DNA from: Drosophila persimilis
Lineage: Eukaryota; Arthropoda; Insecta; Diptera; Drosophilidae
NCBI RefSeq assembly: GCF_003286085.1
Contig: NW_020825289.1
Location: 17,443,501 to 17,507,500 of the forward strand
Length of the DNA stretch: 64,000 nucleotides
Reading direction: 5' to 3'
The notes beneath the pieces were generated by a model. It did not search any database. It was not told where the DNA came from and was given only the letters and a program-made list of their open reading frames with translations. The position numbers and the translations under genes were made by a program. This document shows, in pieces, positions 61,201 through 64,000 of this stretch. Numbering within the stretch: the first letter of the stretch is position 1; every line of letters starts with the position of its first letter.

Positions 61201-63100
61201 ATCTATTTGCAATTGGTTTTATTTTGGTTATTCCCTGTCCAACGACAAAGTGTGGCTTTGCCATTTGCCATTTGCGGCCCTGTGGCCCTGTCGTCCTGTG
61301 GCCCTGGGGCCCTGAGGGAGTAGACTGGGATAAACTGTTGGTCACATAGTGTTTGGCAGTCATGGAAGGTCTGACACTGATCTACTTTTAATTAACTTCA
61401 AATTAACAGTTGGATAACTCACTTGCCTAAAAGACCAATGAGAGAAGAAAGTTCGATGGAACTAAATTAACCAATAAAAGAAGATATTTTATTAAATTCA
61501 ATTAGCACCCAGAAAAGTACAACTTTCTCATTTGATTTATAAAAAAACTAAAAATGGACCATTTAAAATGTGTCAAAACGGTTTTCTTTCTATGCAAATA
61601 AACTTGTAATGAAAGTTTTGATTCTACCCAAATACTATAGATTAATCTAGTTTTGCACTGTTATAAATCGAGTTAGTAAGTTTTTTATTTATTTTGGGTT
61701 TTCTGGGCTTGGAAGCAGGTCACTTCAGAAGAAGGAGCTCGTAAAAGCGTTATGTATTATTATCTCGGTGATTTTTTTTATCATTTTAATTCTCATTGAC
61801 GATTTTTTGCGTATAGTTGTATTCCACTAGACTTAAGTGTAACTAATTAGAAAGTTGGTGAGACCAGATTTAAACCCTATGGCAGAAGAAGACAGTGTGA
61901 AATATATGAACGGATAATAGTCGTATCATAGTTAAGTCAGTGAGACATCCATAGTACCATCTGGCTAGATATAACCAGGTGAAAGCCATTTTCAATAGAA
62001 ATCAACAGGCAGCAATAAAGTTATTATCAAAAGATAGGTGTCCCAATTTTAAATTTGAAAGCTCTGGCAACCCTGGAGGAAAGCAAACTTGTAGCCACCT
62101 GATCTAATTTTAGCCTTCGAGTATTACTAAAAATAAGCAACGGAGAGATAGATTGATTCTGTTCTCAATATAATGAAGCTATTAGAAAACAGTTTTGCCA
62201 ATTTAAAATCCAGAGATCAGAGGTCATTCTTTAATCTTGAGCTTCTTCTTTGGAGCATTATATGAACTTATATCCAGCTCCAATTTAGCGACATCAAAAA
62301 CCATTTGATTTTTTGTACACCTACAAAGTAAACTACATATTCTATAGATACACATAGGAATATGCTTAGACATAGCAAGCTAAACGATAGAGAGAGGAAG
62401 AGGGGCAATATGGAGCGTCCATATACACGGATTGTGCCATAAAATGTAAACATGCCCCACTTAGTTGTCTTGATCTATCAATAGACATAGGAAGCCCAAT
62501 TTAAATGGGAACCCTGCAAAGCTGACATGTAACGTTAACCCCTGTCGCTGCGCCAAGTGCATGGCATGCCACTGCTGCATACAACATTATTTGTAAATAA
62601 ACAATTAGTTGAATTAATGCTCATTACGGGTACATGCATGAGTCGTGGATAGAACGGAGAGTAGTGAGAAATATGACCAAAAATAGAAATGGAAGGAATT
62701 CACATTGAATACACACAAATCGATGGGTGGGAAGGTGCAAAGGCTGGGAATATATACATATAGCGATGCGATGTAGTACAATGTAGATATATGTTTGAGT
62801 ACATATATATCGAAAATAGAAAATGAATTTATTACGACATCAGAAAAACACGAAAGTTATGAAAACAACCAAGAAGAATACGATCGGCAGATCGGCGGAT
62901 CGACGGAAAATAGAATCCCATCCCCCACCGACCCAAAAAAACACTACTCTCACATCACACACACCCGCACAGCAGGAAAGGAAGAGAGAGAGCGAGGGCA
63001 AGAGATCCATAGCTATAGAGAGCGAGAGAGAGCCAGTACTGGAGTCTCCGCCTTGCCTTATACGGCACTTTTGGACTGGGGGCCACGAATCGCTCGTCGT
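58240..63100. other. intergenic region between the repeats and Act57B
   Basis: No gene recognised. It has CA/TA-rich runs with repeated ATACATA (about 59.6-59.75 kb) and an AT-rich block at about 61.4-62.3 kb. Act57B upstream regulatory DNA probably occupies the right end. Confidence 0.5.
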
Positions 63101-63266
63101 TCTTCGCGCTCTTCGTGCTCTCCTCCAACACGATCCCGATCCCCAGCCGTTGCCGAATGCCGATAGCGATCTACATGCTCGATCATGCCGAACTGCTCCC
63201 TCGCTGGTGCGTCTCGCTCGCTCTAGCCCGATACTGTTATCCAAAGCGCCCCCTATGCTGAAGGAT

Positions 63267-63276
63267 CTATTTTTGG
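63267..63276. promoter_or_regulatory. candidate MEF2/CArG-like site upstream of Act57B
   Basis: CTATTTTTGG lies about 220 bp upstream of the predicted start. It differs by one base from the MEF2 consensus YTAWWWWTAR and by one from CCWWWWWWGG. Drosophila Act57B is a known MEF2 target, so the position is plausible. Binding is not shown. Confidence 0.35.
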
Positions 63277-63455
63277 GCGCGTCGGACGAAGGTGGGCCAG
63301 CGGTAGCATATCTCTGTATGGGTGTATGGGGCTGTGGCTGAATGCCGTAACTCTTCTTCTAATGCTGCTGCTGCCGCGTCGACTGAGGGGGGCATCGAGG
63401 GTGCCGAGTGCTGTGCGCCGTATTTCTCTTGGACGAAAAGACATTTCGGTGGCGG

Positions 63456-63500
63456 TATAAAATCCGAGTACCAACGCGGCGATACTTTAGTCAGTCAGTT
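63456..63500 (+). promoter_or_regulatory. Act57B: Act57B core promoter (TATA plus Inr)
   Basis: TATAAAA lies at 63456-63462 and a TCAGTCAGTT initiator-like block at 63491-63500. The TATA-to-A distance is 37 bp, slightly longer than the usual 30-31, so the start may be at 63487-63493. This gives a leader of about 90 nt without an intron. Confidence 0.65.
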
Positions 63501-63581
63501 GTGTTCCAAAGAGTACACATTGCCGTAATTCTTGATTTAAATTCACCCGTGGTACCGTAAAACAAACCAAACTCAAACAAA

Positions 63582-63621
63582 ATGTGTGACGATGAGGTTG
63601 CTGCTTTGGTCGTTGACAATG
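63582..63621 (+). CDS. Act57B: Actin 57B, first coding exon (rest outside window or beyond the intron)
   Basis: ATG in an ideal context (CAAACAAAATG) opens MCDDEVAALVVDNG, the processed N-terminus of fly actins, which form muscle thin filaments and cytoskeleton. The frame leaves actin sequence at the Gly codon (G/GTTCGT) where GSGMCKAG should follow, so an intron begins after base 63621. From memory, a Drosophila actin gene with an intron in this Gly13 codon is the 57B gene, and the neighbour Rx supports that assignment. The donor GTTCGT departs from GTRAGT at +3 and +4 but keeps +5G. No acceptor was found by 64000, so the intron is at least 2.38 kb or fully outside. Confidence 0.9.
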
Positions 63622-64000
63622 GTTCGTATCCCCATACCATAGATCAGGAGATATCAATCGGATTACAACATAGAATTCAAGAATACAAGAAAATAAATGC
63701 CAAACGGACTAAAATCACAAGGATATATTGATTGTTCAGTGAAAAAGTGATCGGAACCAAAAGTGCAAAATTCTCAATACATTATGAGATGAAAAGAAAA
63801 CTTCGGGAATACAATTATTCCCAATAATTCCCTAAAAGTATTATTAATTCAAAAAATTCCAAAAACGTTTGAAATTCTAAAAAAAATATCCCTACAATCA
63901 GCACAGAAAATAAGATATTTCATTTCCTGAAAAGCAGACATGGGAAATATTAATTCCCCCATCGAAATGGCATCTAGAGAAGAGAAAAACATTGGAAACA
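63622..64000 (+). other. Act57B: Act57B intron 1, open at window edge
   Basis: AT-rich, without an acceptor followed by actin codons. It runs off the window. Confidence 0.75.

Noticed and set aside
1-64000. Search for a homeobrain exon to complete the three-gene cluster
   Set aside because: Only two homeodomain-encoding exon sets exist here, and they match otp and Rx.

Overview
This is insect nuclear DNA from a Drosophila chromosome. Three recognisable proteins place it in the region equivalent to D. melanogaster 57B (Muller element C): Orthopedia (otp), the retinal homeobox protein Rx, and the start of Actin 57B (Act57B). Introns have GT-AG ends with pyrimidine-rich acceptors, and start codons sit in CAAAATG-like contexts. 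Long non-coding stretches are rich in CA, GA and TC tracts and contain DINE-1/INE-1-type (Helitron-derived) remnants. An obscura-group or similar species is my guess, but the sequence alone does not fix the species.

Layout. From 1 to 16276, on the minus strand, lies the 5' half of otp: three coding exons (16276-16246, 10642-10377, 9841-9686). The exon completing the homeodomain is off the left edge, so 1-9685 is intron. From 16.3 to 25.0 kb is the otp upstream region, with a GC-rich hub at 18.1-18.33 kb (DRE, CGATA and GCCAT motifs) and diverged AT-rich repeats at 19-22 kb. A single-exon-coding alpha-carbonic-anhydrase-related gene lies at 25022-26059 on the plus strand; all three zinc-ligand histidines are replaced, and its stop codon abuts a strong splice donor. 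The stretch 26.1-32.4 kb holds no gene. Rx, complete on the plus strand, has six coding exons from 32776 to 54188 (920 codons plus stop), with a TATA/Inr promoter candidate near 32.43 kb and an AATAAA at 54.58 kb. The stretch 54.6-63.2 kb is intergenic, with an inverted pair of dead actin fragments, a 24-bp perfect palindrome and a separate 0.1-kb direct repeat. At 63.45 kb is the TATA promoter and first coding exon of Act57B, which runs off the right edge.

Relations. otp and Rx are neighbouring, divergently transcribed PRD-class homeobox genes, two of the three members of the ancient homeobrain-Rx-orthopedia cluster; no homeobrain exon was found here. Both split the homeodomain at the same codon (VQ/VW) and both place a very long intron there (12.9 kb in Rx, more than 9.6 kb in otp). 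The carbonic-anhydrase-like gene appears to be a bystander inside this developmental regulatory domain. Act57B is an unrelated muscle actin gene on the far side of Rx, and the actin pseudogene pair lies about 7 kb from it.
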